From DAIODI01 sp046349255 (GTDB taxonomy: Bacteria > Pseudomonadota > Alphaproteobacteria > Rhizobiales > Aestuariivirgaceae), in contig JAXMCR010000003.1 in the NCBI GenBank assembly GCA_046349255.1, positions 186,001 to 250,000 on the forward strand: a stretch of 64,000 nucleotides of DNA, written 5' to 3'. Position 1 is the stretch's first letter, and the number at the start of each line of letters is the position of its first letter. Below the pieces are notes generated by a model. It worked only from the letters and a program-made list of their open reading frames with translations. It was not told the DNA's origin and ran no database searches. Both the position numbers and the translations under genes were made by a program. This document shows positions 1-8,698 of this stretch, in pieces.

Positions 1-663
1 TTCGACGCCAGTCGCCCGCCTGCCGTCGAACAGGATCTTCGTGGCGAGCGCGCCGGTGAACACCTGGAGCCTGTCGCTCGCCTTCATCGCCTGCCAGAGG
101 AAGGCGCGCGAGGCCGACAGGCGGCGGCCCTGGCTGATGGTCACGGGGTAGAAACCCACGCCCTCCTGCGACTGCGGCTCGAACTCGTCATTGCGCCGGA
201 TGCCCAGCGCGGCCGACGCCTCGAAGTAGCGTTCGCAAAGAGGATGCGCGCCGTCCCGCATCGAGGAGAACGGCAGGCCGGCGGCCTCCATGGCTGCGTA
301 GGCAGGACCGACGGCTCGCCAGCCCCAGCCAGTCGCGCCGGCCGCCTCCCAGTCGTCGTAATCGGCGGCCTGGCCGCGCACGTAGACCATGGCGTTGATC
401 GAGCTCGAGCCGCCGACCACCTTGCCGCGCGGCACGTAGACGCTGCGCCCGTCGAGGGCGGGGACGGGCGCGCTCCAGTACATCCAGTTGAGCTTCGGGT
501 TGAAGAACGACATGCCGTAGCCGAGCGGCATCTGGATGAAGAAGCTGCGGTCGGACGGCCCCGCCTCGAGCAGCAGCACCTTGAACCGGCGCGTCTCGGC
601 GAGCTTTGCGGCGACGATCGATCCGGCCGAGCCGGCGCCGACGACGATGTAGTCGAACTGCAT
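1..663 (-). CDS. GMC-family FAD oxidoreductase (choline/alcohol dehydrogenase-like), 3' end outside window
   Basis: The reading frame enters from the left edge and starts with ATG at 663, so only about the N-terminal 221 residues are present. Residues 9-14 form the dinucleotide-binding GxGxxG (GAGSAG), followed by an acidic residue (E33) suited to the FAD ribose. The GGSSSINAM segment around residue 85 is the usual GMC signature. Family members oxidise alcohols such as choline or glucose with FAD; the substrate here cannot be told. It lies 32 bp downstream of the LysR gene on the same strand and may be cotranscribed with it. Family call is firm, substrate unknown. Confidence 0.9.
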   Translation of the reverse strand, partial: MQFDYIVVGAGSAGSIVAAKLAETRRFKVLLLEAGPSDRSFFIQMPLGYGMSFFNPKLNWMYWSAPVPALDGRSVYVPRGKVVGGSSSINAMVYVRGQAADYDDWEAAGATGWGWRAVGPAYAAMEAAGLPFSSMRDGAHPLCERYFEASAALGIRRNDEFEPQSQEGVGFYPVTISQGRRLSASRAFLWQAMKASDRLQVFTGALATKILFDGRRATGVE

Positions 664-695
664 GAAAACTCCGATAGCGGCGTGTTCTTGTTCGT

Positions 696-1589
696 TCAGG
701 CGGGCGCCTTCAGTTCCTCGACGAGCCAGTCGCGGAAGATCGAGGCTTCCGGCCGCAGAGGCCCGCTGCCGTCGCGCCACAGGAGATAGTGCGACTGTTC
801 TTGCGGCAGTTCCTGCGCGTAGGCGATCCGGACCCGGTCGCGGACATGCGGGGCGGTCGCGAAGCCTTTGAGCACGATCGCATGACCGTGTCCTGACGCT
901 GCGAGCTCGAGGGCGGCAAGCGAGGTGTCGACCGTGATCGCCGCCGACGCCGGCAGCGCCGCGAGGCCTGCGAGGCGGCGGAATTTCAGCCACTCGTCCT
1001 CGAGCCCCATGATGTGGATGAGCCGCGCCGGCGGCAGGTCGGCAACCGGCACGTCCGGCGCGCCCGTCGCGCATACGGCGACCGACGGCTCGTGGAAGAG
1101 CAGCGTGGCGGTATGGCCCGTCCAGCGGCCGTGCCCGAAGCGGATGTCGATGTCGACCTTCTCCGCGGGCAGCGCGTCGGCCCAGACCGCGGTGAAGAGG
1201 CGGATCGCGATGGTCGGGCGCGCTTCGGCAAAGCGATTGAGGATCGGCGCGAGCCGAAGTACGCAGAACGAGATCGGCACGCGCACGTTCAGCACCGCCT
1301 GTGCACCCGCCGGCGCACCGAACAGGCCGGTTGTCGTCGCGGAGAGATCGTCGAACGCCTTGCGGATCGGCGGCAGATAGGCGCGCCCCATGTCGGTGAG
1401 GCGCAAGCCCCGCGCGAGGCGCTCGAACAGGGGGTAGCCGAGGTGGTTCTCGAGGCTTCGCACCTGCTGGCTGATCGCCGCCGAGGTCAGGCCCAGTTCG
1501 TCGGCGGCCGCGGCGAAGCTGTTGTGCCGCGCCGCCGCCTCGAACGAGCGGAGCCACGGCAGCGGCGGAAGACGATACGCCCACGACAC
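696..1589 (-). CDS. LysR-family transcriptional regulator (GcvA-like)
   Basis: A LysR regulator of 297 aa when started at the GTG at 1589. Residues 7-70 hold the winged helix-turn-helix (RLPPLPWLRSFEAAARH, then AAISQQVRSLE), and the remainder is the effector-binding domain. The open frame extends up to 1712, but the GTG start is preferred. It has a GGGAG ribosome site about 10 bases upstream, GcvA-like proteins begin just before RLPPL, and the longer form would run through a palindrome that looks like its own operator. It is divergent from the binding-protein gene at 1731, which it probably controls, and it may also control the GMC oxidoreductase. Confidence 0.88.
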   Translation of the reverse strand: MSWAYRLPPLPWLRSFEAAARHNSFAAAADELGLTSAAISQQVRSLENHLGYPLFERLARGLRLTDMGRAYLPPIRKAFDDLSATTTGLFGAPAGAQAVLNVRVPISFCVLRLAPILNRFAEARPTIAIRLFTAVWADALPAEKVDIDIRFGHGRWTGHTATLLFHEPSVAVCATGAPDVPVADLPPARLIHIMGLEDEWLKFRRLAGLAALPASAAITVDTSLAALELAASGHGHAIVLKGFATAPHVRDRVRIAYAQELPQEQSHYLLWRDGSGPLRPEASIFRDWLVEELKAPA

Positions 1590-1657
1590 TGTGATGATGC
1601 TCCCGTTGCAGCCAAGACCAAATCCAGAATAGGCCTTTGCTACATAATCCATCGTTT

Positions 1658-1680
1658 TGCTTTGGGCAAACGTCAAAGCA
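1658..1680. promoter_or_regulatory. Candidate LysR operator in the divergent promoter
   Basis: A perfect 7-bp inverted repeat, TGCTTTG-N9-CAAAGCA, lies between the LysR gene and the binding-protein gene. It contains a T-N11-A arrangement (T663 to A675 within the 1600s), the classical LysR box geometry. The repeat is directly visible; its use as operator is inferred from family and position. Confidence 0.45.
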
Positions 1681-1730
1681 TAGTCATGATAACCTGCTTG
1701 AAAATCAGGCAATCACCGGAGGAGCTCCCC

Positions 1731-3311
1731 ATGTCGATCGACAAGTTCAAATCGCTGGTCTCGAAGGGCAGGATGTCGCGGCGCGACTTCATGCAGGCGG
1801 CGCTCGCGGCCGGCTTCACCGTCGCCGCCGCGGACAAGATGTTCGTGACGGCGGCGCGCGCCGAACCGAAGAAGGGCGGCACGTTCAGGGTGGCGCTGGG
1901 TTCTGGCGCCACGACCGACACGCTCGACCCCGCCACCTTCCCGGACACGTTCAACGGCGTGTGGGGCTGGGGCACGCTGCGCTCGAGCCTGACGGAAGTA
2001 AACCAGAAGGGCGACATCGTGGGCGACGTCGCCGAGCACTTCGAGCCGGCCGACGGCGGCAAGAAGTGGGTGTTCAAGCTGCGCAAGGGCGTCGAATTCC
2101 ACGACGGCAAGTCGCTCGACGCCGACGACGTCGTCGCCTCGTTCAACCATCACCGCACGGAAGGCTCGAAGTCTGCCGCGAAGTCGTTGCTCAAGCCCGT
2201 CGCGGACATCAAGGCCGACGGCAAGGACACCGTCGTGTTCGTGCTTTCCGAAGGCAACGCCGACTTCCCCTACATCGCCTCCGACTATCACATCCCGGTC
2301 CTGCCGGCGAAGGACGGCAAGGCCGACTGGCAGTCGGGCAACGGCACGGGCCCCTACGTGATGGGCGCCTTCGAGCCCGGCGTGCGCGGCCAGGCGAAGC
2401 GCTTTGCCAACTACCACGGCAAGACCTGGTTCGACGAGGTCGAGATCCTGTCGATCGTCGACGTGACGGCGCGCTCGAACGCGCTGGCGGCGGGCGACGT
2501 GCACTACATCGACCGCGTCGACCCGAAGACGGCCGACATGATGAAGCGCAACCCGTCCACCAAGATCCAGGAGACGTCCGGCTTCGCGCACTACGTCGCG
2601 CCGATGGACGTGCGCGTCGCGCCGTTCGACAACAACGACGTGCGGCTCGCGCTGAAGTACGCGATCGACCGGCAGGAGATCGTGGACAAGGTGCTGATGG
2701 GCCACGGTTCGGTCGGCTACGACAACCCCATCGCGGCGGGCGTGCCGTTCCATGCCGATCCGAAGGTGAAGCACACCTACGATCCCGACAAGGCGAAGGC
2801 GCACCTGAAGAAGGCGGGCGTGTCGAACCTCAAGATCGACCTCTCGGCGGCCGACGCGGCGTTCGCCGGTGCGGTCGACGCGGCACAGCTCATGCAGGAG
2901 CAGGCGAAGAAGGCGGGCATCGAGATCAACGTCGTCAAGGAAGCCAACGACGGCTACTGGGACAACGTCTGGATGAAGAAGCCCTGGTGCCTGTCCTACT
3001 GGTCCGGCCGCCCGACTCCGGACCTGATGTTCACTACTGCCTATGCCGCGGACGCAGCCTGGAACGAGACGTTCTGGAAGAACGACAGGTTCAACGAGCT
3101 GCTGCTCCAGGCCCGCTCCGAACTCGACCACAAGAAGCGCGCCGCGATGTATGCCGAGATGCAGAACATCGTCGCGGAGGAGGGCGGCACGATGGTTCTC
3201 ATGTTCTACAACTACCTGAACGCCCACGCGAAGACCGTGGCGCACGGCGAGGTCGCCAAGAACTGGGACGTCGACGGCATGAAGCTCACCCAGCGCTGGT
3301 GGTTCGCCTGA
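1731..3311 (+). CDS. ABC transporter substrate-binding protein, peptide/nickel family 5, Tat-exported
   Basis: A 526-aa periplasmic solute-binding protein of the DppA/OppA class. ATG at 1731 follows a strong GGAGGAGC ribosome site. Residues 15-40 carry a twin-arginine signal (SRRDFMQAALAAG followed by an alanine-rich stretch). The body has the family-5 pattern FRVALGSGATTDTLDPATF, and the later segment DNNDVRLALKYAIDRQEIV is typical. No permease or ATPase gene is adjacent, so it is either an orphan binding protein or serves a transporter encoded elsewhere. Linkage to an enolase-superfamily dehydratase suggests a sugar acid or similar carboxylate ligand rather than a peptide, which is inference only. 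Confidence 0.88.
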   Translation: MSIDKFKSLVSKGRMSRRDFMQAALAAGFTVAAADKMFVTAARAEPKKGGTFRVALGSGATTDTLDPATFPDTFNGVWGWGTLRSSLTEVNQKGDIVGDVAEHFEPADGGKKWVFKLRKGVEFHDGKSLDADDVVASFNHHRTEGSKSAAKSLLKPVADIKADGKDTVVFVLSEGNADFPYIASDYHIPVLPAKDGKADWQSGNGTGPYVMGAFEPGVRGQAKRFANYHGKTWFDEVEILSIVDVTARSNALAAGDVHYIDRVDPKTADMMKRNPSTKIQETSGFAHYVAPMDVRVAPFDNNDVRLALKYAIDRQEIVDKVLMGHGSVGYDNPIAAGVPFHADPKVKHTYDPDKAKAHLKKAGVSNLKIDLSAADAAFAGAVDAAQLMQEQAKKAGIEINVVKEANDGYWDNVWMKKPWCLSYWSGRPTPDLMFTTAYAADAAWNETFWKNDRFNELLLQARSELDHKKRAAMYAEMQNIVAEEGGTMVLMFYNYLNAHAKTVAHGEVAKNWDVDGMKLTQRWWFA

Positions 3312-3352
3312 TCAGCCACGCTCTGCTCTGAACGCAGCGTTATTGCGCAAAC

Positions 3353-3376
3353 GGCCGCGGTTTCCCGACCGCGGCC
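3353..3376 (+). terminator. Hairpin after the binding-protein gene
   Basis: GGCCGCGGT-TTCCCG-ACCGCGGCC forms a 9-bp perfect stem about 40 bases after the stop at 3311. The following bases are only mildly T-rich, so this may attenuate rather than fully terminate transcription into the dehydratase gene. Confidence 0.45.
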
Positions 3377-3433
3377 GGTTCGCTATGGTGTCCGCAAACG
3401 GGTCGTTCCAAGGGCCTTCCGAAGGGGGAAAGC

Positions 3434-4630
3434 GTGAAAGTCACTGACCTCAAGGTCTTCATCGTCGGCAACCCGCCGTCCTCGTTCGGCGGGCGCTACT
3501 TCATCTTCGTGAAGCTCACCACGTCCAACGGGATCACCGGTATCGGCGAGGTCTATTGCGACACCTTCGGGCCGAAGGTGGTCAAGGCGATGATCGAGGA
3601 CGTGTTCGCCCGCTACGTCGCCGGCATGGACCCGTTCCGCATCGAGGACCTGTGGCGCAAGGTCTACGGCTCGGGCTACACCGCGCGCCCCGACGTGACG
3701 CTGATGGGCGTGCTCTCCGGGATCGAGATCGCGCTGTGGGACATCAACGGCAAGGCGGTGGAGAAACCGATCCACGCGCTGCTCGGCGGCAAGGTGCACG
3801 AGCGGCTCAGGAGCTACACCTACATCTACCCGAACGTGGAGCAGGGCGAGAACGAGGCGATCTACTGGAACGCCGACCTCTCGGCCGAGCGCGCCGCCGA
3901 ATACGTGGCGCAAGGGTTCACGGCGGTGAAGTTCGATCCCGCCGCGCCCTATTCGCCGTTCGACCCGCGCCAGCCGTCGCTCGCCTCCATGGACCTCTGC
4001 GCCGAGTTCTGCCGCAAGATCCGCGAGGCGGTCGGCGCCGACGCGGACCTCCTGTTCGGCACGCACGGGCAGTTCACAACGTCCGGCGCGATCCGGCTCG
4101 CAAAGCGGCTCGAGCCCTACGAGCCGCTCTGGTTCGAGGAGCCGACGCCGCCCGAGAAGCCCGAGGAGATGGCGCTCGTGGCGCGCGGCACCTCGATCCC
4201 CGTGGCGACCGGCGAGCGGCTGACGACGAAGTACGAGTTCGCCCGCGTGCTCGAGTGCCGTGCCGCGTCCATCATCCAGATGGCGCTCGGCCGTGTCGGC
4301 GGTATCCTTGAGGCGAAGAAGATCGCAGCGATGGCCGAGACGGTCTACGCGCAGATCGCGCCGCATCTCTACTGCGGTCCGGTCGAGGGCGCGGCCAACA
4401 TCCAGTTCTCGGCGACGCTGCCGAACTTCCTGATCCTCGAGAGCATCCAGACCTGGGGCGGCTTCCACAGCGAACTGCTAAAGAAGCCCATCCGCTGGGA
4501 GGAGGGCTTCGTCATCGTCTCCGACGAGCCGGGCCTCGGCATCGAGCTCGACGAGGCGGTGGCGGAGGCGCACCCCTACACAGGCGACCGCCTGCATCTC
4601 GAGATGACCAACCATCCGATCGTGGGCTGA
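3434..4630 (+). CDS. Mandelate racemase/muconate lactonizing enzyme family protein (enolase superfamily dehydratase)
   Basis: 398 aa, GTG start at 3434 behind a GGGGGA ribosome site. The N-terminal capping domain spans about residues 1-125 and the TIM barrel follows. Visible barrel motifs are AVKFDP (catalytic strand 2), LLFGTHGQF, WFEEPTPP and ATGER, which supply the Asp/Glu/Glu magnesium ligands, and APHLYCGP with a candidate catalytic histidine. The family dehydrates or racemises acid sugars (galactonate, mannonate and relatives) through an enolate intermediate. Downstream genes for a beta-hydroxyacid dehydrogenase and a hydrolase, tightly spaced, suggest a small catabolic operon. The exact substrate cannot be assigned from sequence alone. 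Confidence 0.85.
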   Translation: MKVTDLKVFIVGNPPSSFGGRYFIFVKLTTSNGITGIGEVYCDTFGPKVVKAMIEDVFARYVAGMDPFRIEDLWRKVYGSGYTARPDVTLMGVLSGIEIALWDINGKAVEKPIHALLGGKVHERLRSYTYIYPNVEQGENEAIYWNADLSAERAAEYVAQGFTAVKFDPAAPYSPFDPRQPSLASMDLCAEFCRKIREAVGADADLLFGTHGQFTTSGAIRLAKRLEPYEPLWFEEPTPPEKPEEMALVARGTSIPVATGERLTTKYEFARVLECRAASIIQMALGRVGGILEAKKIAAMAETVYAQIAPHLYCGPVEGAANIQFSATLPNFLILESIQTWGGFHSELLKKPIRWEEGFVIVSDEPGLGIELDEAVAEAHPYTGDRLHLEMTNHPIVG

Positions 4631-4635
4631 CAAAG

Positions 4636-5535
4636 ATGCGTTACGGATACATCGGGCTCGGCCACCTCGGCGGCCACCTCGCGGCGAACCTCCTCAAGGC
4701 GGGCTTTCCCGTCACCGTCAACGACATCGACCCGAAGCTCGGGGAACGGCACGAGGAGCTCGGCGGCGTGTTCGTCGACAGCCCGCGCAAGGTGGGCGAG
4801 GCGGCGGACTGCGTCATCACCTGCCTGCCGTCGCCGAAGGTCTCGAAGCTCGTCATCACCGAGGTGCTCAAGGGCATGAAGCCCGGCGGCACGTGGATCG
4901 AGAACTCGACGATCAGCCGCGACGACGTGATGGAGCTGTCCGCGCTCGCGGCCGAACACGGCGTGAAGATGCTCGAAGCGCCGGTGACCGGCGGCGTGCA
5001 CCGCGCCGCGCACGGCGACATCACCGTGCTGATCGGCGGGGATGCGGCGCTGTTCGAACAGCACCGCGCGGCGCTCGAGGCGATGGGCGGCGAGATCCAC
5101 TACATGGGGCCGCTGGGCTCCGCCGCGGTGATCAAGGTGATCACCAACATGCTGGCGTTCATCCACCTCGTCGCGGCGGGCGAGGCGCTGATGCTCGCCA
5201 AGCGCGGCGGGCTCGACCTCGCCAAGGCGTTCCATGCGATCAAGGCGTCTTCCGGCAACAGCTTCGTGTTCGAGACGGAAGGGCAGCTCATTCTCAACGG
5301 CAGCTACGACATCGCGTTCACCAACGACCTCGCGATGAAGGACCTTGGGTTCGCGATGCTGTTCGGGCGCGAGTTCGGCGTCCCCCTTGACCTCGCGGGC
5401 CAGACCTATCAAACGTTCCTGCGCGCGACCGAGAAATACGGTCGCGAGGCCTGGTCCACCCAGGTCGTCAAACTGCTCGAGGATGACCTCGGCGTCGATC
5501 TCCGTGCCCCCGGATTTCCGGCGAAGCTCACATGA
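4636..5535 (+). CDS. NAD(P)-dependent oxidoreductase, 3-hydroxyisobutyrate dehydrogenase family
   Basis: 299 aa. The N-terminal Rossmann fold opens with YIGLGHLGGHLAANL (GxGxxG at residues 6-11). The substrate-binding signature APVTGGVHRAAHGDITVLIGG lies near residue 115, and AAVIKVITNML near residue 160 supplies the conserved catalytic lysine. These enzymes oxidise beta-hydroxyacids such as hydroxyisobutyrate, tartronate semialdehyde or glycerate derivatives. It starts 5 bases after the dehydratase stop and overlaps the next gene by an ATGA, so the three genes form one translationally coupled operon. It probably acts on a product of the same catabolic route. Confidence 0.88.
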   Translation: MRYGYIGLGHLGGHLAANLLKAGFPVTVNDIDPKLGERHEELGGVFVDSPRKVGEAADCVITCLPSPKVSKLVITEVLKGMKPGGTWIENSTISRDDVMELSALAAEHGVKMLEAPVTGGVHRAAHGDITVLIGGDAALFEQHRAALEAMGGEIHYMGPLGSAAVIKVITNMLAFIHLVAAGEALMLAKRGGLDLAKAFHAIKASSGNSFVFETEGQLILNGSYDIAFTNDLAMKDLGFAMLFGREFGVPLDLAGQTYQTFLRATEKYGREAWSTQVVKLLEDDLGVDLRAPGFPAKLT

Positions 5536-6638
5536 TCCAGACTGCCTTGATGCCTGACGTCTCGAGTTTCGAGACGGATTACCGTTCTTCCCGTGAACTC
5601 TTCCTCGAATGGGCCAGGCGGCGCGGCGCCACCTTGCGCGCCTACCGCAACCCCAATCGCGGCCCGTCCGGCGAAGAGCTCGTGACCGACGTGGCCTGGG
5701 TCGGCGAGGCCGACGCCGACCGCGTGCTCGTCACCATCTCGGCGACACACGGCGTCGAGGGTTTCTGCGGATCCGGCTGCCAGGTCGACTGGCTCAGGTA
5801 CCTGCCCGACCCGCCGAAGGGCGTGGCGGTGCTGCACGTGCACGCGCTGAACCCACACGGTTTCGCGTGGTTGAGGCGCGTGACGGAAGAAGGCGTGGAC
5901 CTCAACCGCAACCATGTCGACTTCGACAAGCCCATTCCCCAGAACCCCGGGTACACGGAGCTTGCCGATGCGCTGATCCCGGAGGCGCTCGAAGGCGCGC
6001 CCTACGACGCGGCGCTGGCGAAGCTCTCGGCCTACGAGGCAAAGCACGGCACGCGCGCGCTGCGCCGCGCCCAGACGGGCGGCCAGTACACGGACCGCAA
6101 GGGGCTGTTCTACGGCGGCGACGCGCCGACGTGGTCGCGCCGCACGAACGAGGCGGTGATGGCCGACTTCGACATCAAACGGCGCTCGCTGGTTTGCCTT
6201 GTCGACTACCACACGGGTCTCGGACCCTACGGCTACGGCGAGGCGATGGTGTCCGACGAGGTCGGCACGCGGCCGGAGACGTATGCGTCCGCGTGGTTCG
6301 GCGAAAGCCTCACCAACACCGCGCTCGGCAACACGTCCTCCGATGCGCTGTTCGGCTTTGTGGAAGACGGCTGGAAGGCGCTGCTCGGCGACCGCGCCGT
6401 GTGCATCACGCTCGAATACGGCTGCTTCGACTACTCCGTGACCTGGGGTTCGCTCGTGCGCGAGCAGTGGCACCACCTCCACCGCCACAACGCGGCGTGG
6501 GACGATCCCGAGACCGTGGCGGTGAAGACGTACCTCCGCCGCGCGTTCCACCCGGACACGCCGTCCTGGAAGGAACTCGTACTGTTCCGCTCCCGCCAGA
6601 TTCTTGGCCAGGCCACGGCGGGACTCGCTGCAGCGTAG
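5532..6638 (+). CDS. DUF2817 domain protein (predicted M14-like zinc hydrolase)
   Basis: 368 aa, start overlapping the upstream stop as ATGA. The protein carries the DUF2817 hallmarks: ISATHGVEGFCGSGCQ near residue 75 (His and Glu as likely zinc ligands), ALNPHGFAWLRR with DLNRNHVDF near residue 120, and VDYHTGLGPYGYGE near residue 225. DUF2817 is related to zinc carboxypeptidases of the M14 clan. There is no signal peptide, so it should be cytoplasmic. Its position as last gene of the catabolic operon suggests hydrolysis of an amide or ester precursor; the substrate is unknown. Confidence 0.8.
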   Translation: MIQTALMPDVSSFETDYRSSRELFLEWARRRGATLRAYRNPNRGPSGEELVTDVAWVGEADADRVLVTISATHGVEGFCGSGCQVDWLRYLPDPPKGVAVLHVHALNPHGFAWLRRVTEEGVDLNRNHVDFDKPIPQNPGYTELADALIPEALEGAPYDAALAKLSAYEAKHGTRALRRAQTGGQYTDRKGLFYGGDAPTWSRRTNEAVMADFDIKRRSLVCLVDYHTGLGPYGYGEAMVSDEVGTRPETYASAWFGESLTNTALGNTSSDALFGFVEDGWKALLGDRAVCITLEYGCFDYSVTWGSLVREQWHHLHRHNAAWDDPETVAVKTYLRRAFHPDTPSWKELVLFRSRQILGQATAGLAAA

Positions 6639-6673
6639 GAGTGAGCGCTCCTGCCGAACGCGGCATCCATTGG

Positions 6674-6751
6674 ATCCTCGGGTCAAGCCCGAGGATGACA
6701 ACGGATAGGGAGTTCTTTCCAACCCGTCATGGCCGGGCTTGACCCGGCCAT
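6674..6751. repeat. Pair of palindromic repeats in opposite orientation (REP-like)
   Basis: Two hairpins lie between convergent genes. The first, 6674-6696, is ATCCTCGGG-TCAAG-CCCGAGGAT (9-bp stem). The second, 6729-6751, is ATGGCCGGG-CTTGA-CCCGGCCAT (9-bp stem). The core GGGTCAAGCCC of the first is the reverse complement of the core of the second, so they are two copies of one element in inverted orientation. Alphaproteobacterial genomes often carry dispersed repeats with this core. They may also act as a bidirectional terminator. No other copy was noticed in this window. Confidence 0.7.
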
Positions 6752-6782
6752 CCTTTGGCAGGAGCGACCGCTGGCCGCTACG

Positions 6783-7991
6783 CTACTCGTGCCTTAGCGC
6801 CTGGATGGGGTCGAGGCGGGCGGCGCGGCGGGCGGGGAAGAAGCCAAATACCACGCCCACCATGAGCGAGAAGAAGAACGCGAGCCCGATGATGCCGGGC
6901 GACAGCATGAACGGAACGCCGAGGCCCCACGTGACGGCGCCCGCAATCGAAAGCCCGATGGCGATGCCGATCAGCCCGCCGATCAGCGACAGCACGATCG
7001 CCTCGATGAGGAACTGGAGCAGCACCTGGCGCTCAAGCGCGCCGATCGCGAGGCGGATGCCGATCTCGCGGGTGCGTTCAGTGACGGACACGAGCATGAT
7101 GTTCATGATCCCGATGCCGCCGACGACGAGACTCACGGCGGCGACCGCGCCGAGCAGCCCGGTCATGATGGCGGTGGTCGCCGTCATGGTCTGAATCACC
7201 TGGCGCAGGTCGCGGACGTAGAAGTTGTCGTCCTCCCCTTGGCCGATCTTGCGGCGCTCGCGCATCAGCGCCTCGATGTCGGCCTGGACGGTCGCCGTGT
7301 CGACGCCGTTCGCCGCGGAGACCGAGATCGTATCGACATCCGTGTTGCCGCTGATCCGGCGCTGGAACATGCGCAAGGGGACGAGGATCGTGTTGTCCTG
7401 GTCGGTGCCGAAGCTCGACTGGCCCTTCGCCTTCAGGAGCCCGACCACCTCGCAGGAGATGGTCTTGAGCCGGATGCGCTCGCCCACGGGATCGAGCGGC
7501 CCGAAGAGCTCCTTCCGCACCGTCTCGCCGATGATGCAGGCGGCCTTGCCGGAGCGCAGCTCTCCGTCGTTGAACTCCCGGCCGTCCGCGATCTGCCAGT
7601 TCTGCGCCGTGAAGTAGGCGTTGTCGGTGCCGGTGACGGCGGTCGACCAGTTCTGCGTGCCGAAGATCGCGGGGATCTGCCGGCGCGAGGTCGGCGCGAC
7701 CGCCTGCACGCCGGTCATCTGCTGGCGCATCGCCTCGACGTCGCCCTCCTTGAAGGCGGGCGCGTTGGTGCGCAGCCCGCCGCCCATCGGCGACTGGCCG
7801 GGCACGACGACGAGCAGGTTGGTGCCGAGCTTGCCGAGGTCGTCCTTCACTTTCACGGTCGCGCCGTTGCCGATCGTCACCATCGCGATCACCGCGCCGA
7901 CGCCGATCACCACGCCGAGCAGCGTCAGGATCGAGCGCAGCACGTTGCGCCGGATCGTCGTCACGGCGAGCTTGATCGCCTCCCACAGCAT
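6783..7991 (-). CDS. ABC transporter permease, MacB/FtsX type
   Basis: 402 aa with the MacB architecture. A first membrane helix (about residues 20-45, LTLLGVVIGVGAVIAMV) is followed by a periplasmic MacB_PCD domain and three C-terminal membrane segments (about 275-385) in an FtsX domain. The C-terminus ends ARRAARLDPIQALRHE, typical of the family. With the ATPase and membrane-fusion genes upstream it forms a tripartite exporter of the MacAB type, which moves macrolides, peptides or lipoproteins out of the periplasm through an outer-membrane channel. No TolC-like gene is next to it. The start overlaps the ATPase stop by one base. Confidence 0.92.
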   Translation of the reverse strand: MLWEAIKLAVTTIRRNVLRSILTLLGVVIGVGAVIAMVTIGNGATVKVKDDLGKLGTNLLVVVPGQSPMGGGLRTNAPAFKEGDVEAMRQQMTGVQAVAPTSRRQIPAIFGTQNWSTAVTGTDNAYFTAQNWQIADGREFNDGELRSGKAACIIGETVRKELFGPLDPVGERIRLKTISCEVVGLLKAKGQSSFGTDQDNTILVPLRMFQRRISGNTDVDTISVSAANGVDTATVQADIEALMRERRKIGQGEDDNFYVRDLRQVIQTMTATTAIMTGLLGAVAAVSLVVGGIGIMNIMLVSVTERTREIGIRLAIGALERQVLLQFLIEAIVLSLIGGLIGIAIGLSIAGAVTWGLGVPFMLSPGIIGLAFFFSLMVGVVFGFFPARRAARLDPIQALRHE

Positions 7992-8698
7992 CAGGCGGCG
8001 CTCTTCATGTTGGACCGATCGGACTCGATTCGTCCGTCGACGAAGCGGATGATGCGGCGCGCGTATTCCGCCATGTCGGGCTCGTGCGTCACCATCGCGA
8101 CGGTCAGGCCGCGCGTGCGGTTGAGGTCGGTGAGGAGCGCCATGATCTCGCGGCTGGTCGCCGTGTCGAGGTTGCCGGTCGGCTCGTCGGCGAGGAGCAC
8201 GGCGGGGGAGGTGACGATGGCGCGCGCGATCGCGACGCGCTGCTGCTGGCCGCCGGAGAGTTCGGCCGGCGTATGGTCCCAGCGCCCGGCGAGGCCGACG
8301 CGGGCCAGCGCATCGGCAGCTCGTTCGCGGCGCTCGGACTGCCCCATGCCGCGGTAGATCAGCGGCATCTCGACGTTCTCGAGCGCAGTGTTGCGGGCGA
8401 GCAGATTGTAGCCCTGGAACACGAAGCCGATGAACGAGCGGCGCAGCAGCGTGCGCTGGTTATGCGTGAGGCCTCCGGTATCGACGCCCTTGAACAGGTA
8501 GTGCCCGTCGGACGGCTGGTCGAGGCAGCCGAGGATGTTCATGGCGGTCGACTTGCCGGAGCCGGACGGCCCCATGATCGCGACGAATTCGCCCTCGTGG
8601 ATCTCGAAGCTGACCCCGGCGAGCGCGTTCACGGCGACGTCGCCGCGGCCGTAGGTGCGGGTCACGTTCTCGAAGGCGATGAGGGCAGGCTCGCTCAC
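7991..8698 (-). CDS. ABC transporter ATP-binding protein, MacB/LolD type
   Basis: 235 aa. Walker A GPSGSGKST lies near residue 42, the signature LSGGQQQRVAIARA near 148 and Walker B VLLADEPTGNLD near 170, which is the LolD/MacB subfamily wording. It powers the adjacent permease. The start overlaps the stop of the membrane-fusion gene (8695) as ATGA, showing translational coupling. In MacB of enterobacteria the ATPase and permease are one polypeptide; here they are separate, which is common in alphaproteobacteria. Confidence 0.93.
   Translation of the reverse strand: MSEPALIAFENVTRTYGRGDVAVNALAGVSFEIHEGEFVAIMGPSGSGKSTAMNILGCLDQPSDGHYLFKGVDTGGLTHNQRTLLRRSFIGFVFQGYNLLARNTALENVEMPLIYRGMGQSERRERAADALARVGLAGRWDHTPAELSGGQQQRVAIARAIVTSPAVLLADEPTGNLDTATSREIMALLTDLNRTRGLTVAMVTHEPDMAEYARRIIRFVDGRIESDRSNMKSAA

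Noticed and set aside
1590..1712. N-terminal extension of the LysR gene to 1712
   Set aside because: It would cover the candidate operator, has no homology to LysR proteins, and the GTG at 1589 has a good ribosome site.
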